From Lachnospiraceae bacterium (lineage in GTDB: Bacteria > Bacillota > Clostridia > Lachnospirales > Lachnospiraceae), in assembly GCA_021203205.1 (NCBI GenBank), contig JAJQBQ010000001.1:1-64000 (forward strand): a stretch of 64,000 nt of DNA, read 5' to 3'. Positions 63,174-64,000 of this stretch are shown piece by piece (the first letter of the stretch is position 1; each line of letters begins with the position of its first letter). The position numbers and the translations under genes were made by a program. The notes beneath the pieces are model-generated. The model was not told the origin of the DNA and searched no databases. It worked only from the letters and a program-made list of their open reading frames with translations.

Positions 63174-64000
63174 ATGGCGTATCCGGATTTTGTATGTATG
63201 GGATTTCAAAAGTGCGGCACCACAAGCCTGTATGATATTCTGGCGCAGCACCCGCAGGTGGCACTGTGCCGGGACGTGAAGGAGCCGATGTATTACCGTG
63301 TGCCGTTTCTGTCTGTGATTGGTCTCGGGAGTGTTTACTACCGAAAAAGATATTTCGGCCACGTCGGGCGGGGTGATCGGCGCAAAAAAGGCGAAATCAA
63401 CGCCGGCCTGACCTTTGGCGGCTGTGCAGAGAAACTGGCGAAGGATTTTCCCCGGGATACGAAGATGATTTTCATGCTGCGCAATCCGGTGGACCGCAGC
63501 TATTCCGCCTATAAATATTTTCTGGCGCGGGGGTTTCTCCCGGCGGAGGCGGTGGCGTACGATGCCGTACACGGACACGCGCGGGGGTTCGACCACTATG
63601 CGCACAGTGTGCTGGACGACCCTGGGCAGCGGGGGAAAATCATGTCGTCGCGCATGAAATACCTGGTATTTTCCCAGAGCAATTACGCGGCCTGCATCAG
63701 CGATTATCTGAAAGAATTTGACATCCGCAACATGAAGTTTGTGGTTTTCGAAGATTTTATCCGCGACCAGCACCGCGTCTGCCGGGAAATCTATGAGTTT
63801 ATCGGCGTGGAAGATGCGGAAGGCATACAGTATAATCTCCGCTCGAATGAGGGCAGGGAGAGGGCGACCTCCGGCCTGCGCGCGCGGGAATTTTGTATTA
63901 TAAAAGGAATCAATTATTTTTTGTACGATCTCATCGCCATGCCGCACTGGGCGCCGAAGCTTTATGAGCGCTATGCCGCATTTTACGGAAAGATACGGAG
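63174..64000 (+). CDS. PAPS-dependent sulfotransferase (partial, runs off the window)
   Basis: The open frame starts at 63174 with GGGGGGAG upstream and continues past the window end without a stop (275 residues seen). It shows the 5'-phosphosulfate loop CMGFQKCGTTSLYDIL and the 3'-phosphate motif FMLRNPVDRSYSAY, typical of the sulfotransferase superfamily (heparan/NodH-like). It starts 18 bp after the transporter gene and almost certainly belongs to the same operon. The acceptor molecule is unknown. Confidence 0.9.
   Translation, partial: MAYPDFVCMGFQKCGTTSLYDILAQHPQVALCRDVKEPMYYRVPFLSVIGLGSVYYRKRYFGHVGRGDRRKKGEINAGLTFGGCAEKLAKDFPRDTKMIFMLRNPVDRSYSAYKYFLARGFLPAEAVAYDAVHGHARGFDHYAHSVLDDPGQRGKIMSSRMKYLVFSQSNYAACISDYLKEFDIRNMKFVVFEDFIRDQHRVCREIYEFIGVEDAEGIQYNLRSNEGRERATSGLRAREFCIIKGINYFLYDLIAMPHWAPKLYERYAAFYGKIR

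Overview
The window spans the replication origin of a low-to-medium GC Firmicute, most likely a gut Lachnospiraceae (class Clostridia). The reasons are the gene order rpmH-rnpA-yidD-yidC-jag-mnmE-mnmG-rsmG diverging from dnaA-dnaN-S4-recF-gyrB-gyrA, the typical Shine-Dalgarno sequences, and the accessory gene content (GH30, GH105, an orphan MsmK-type ATPase, RhuM, AAA/DUF1703 proteins). The assignment is made by eye from gene order and protein motifs; no database was searched.

Layout. 1-465: a tandem array of nine parS-like 16-mers at about 52-bp spacing, cut by the window edge, followed by a small group of DnaA-box-like sites and a short coiled-coil ORF. 1.6-10.1 kb (minus strand): rsmG, mnmG, mnmE, then the jag/yidC/yidD/rnpA/rpmH operon. 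10.2-12.7 kb: a bipartite oriC, with dense DnaA boxes upstream of dnaA and, downstream of dnaA, DnaA boxes, a DnaA-trio tract and an AT-rich unwinding region, then 34-bp repeats before dnaN. 12.7-20.6 kb: dnaN, S4 protein, recF, gyrB, gyrA. 20.6-28.2 kb: a membrane-anchored unknown, GH105, a DEDDh exonuclease, a recombinase-fold protein that seems to lack catalytic residues, a D,D-carboxypeptidase, tRNA-Lys(CTT) and trmB. 28.5-39.7 kb: a PLP decarboxylase-family protein, guanylate-kinase-like protein, holB, ricT, trmN6, rsmI, two orphan complex I-type membrane subunits and a parvulin. 40.4-47.7 kb: NYN-LOTUS protein, TrmO, AAA/nuclease, RhuM, ComEC-like MBL lipoprotein, rhomboid. 47.7-50 kb (minus): YolD-like protein, Y-family polymerase, a small ORF. 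50.3-57 kb: serine acetyltransferase, HAD phosphatase, GH30, a second AAA/nuclease, a lipoprotein. 57.2-64 kb: MsmK-type ATPase, then cysD, cysN-cysC fusion, a ChrA-family transporter and a PAPS-dependent sulfotransferase that runs off the window.

How it works together. The left part is the replication, segregation and translation core around oriC. The right end forms a coherent sulfate activation and sulfotransfer locus: probable oxyanion uptake, ATP sulfurylase, APS kinase and a sulfotransferase, with no reductase visible, so the PAPS is probably used for sulfation.

A cross-cutting peculiarity is that many conserved proteins (MnmE, GyrB, GyrA, GH105, the PLP enzyme, both complex I-like subunits, TrmO, the Y-family polymerase, the MBL lipoprotein) carry extra charged, often internally repeated, in-frame segments. 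Noncoding spacers likewise hold many short tandem repeats (14, 33, 34, 35, 52, 70 and about 93 bp) and two hairpin-forming elements with inverted ends.
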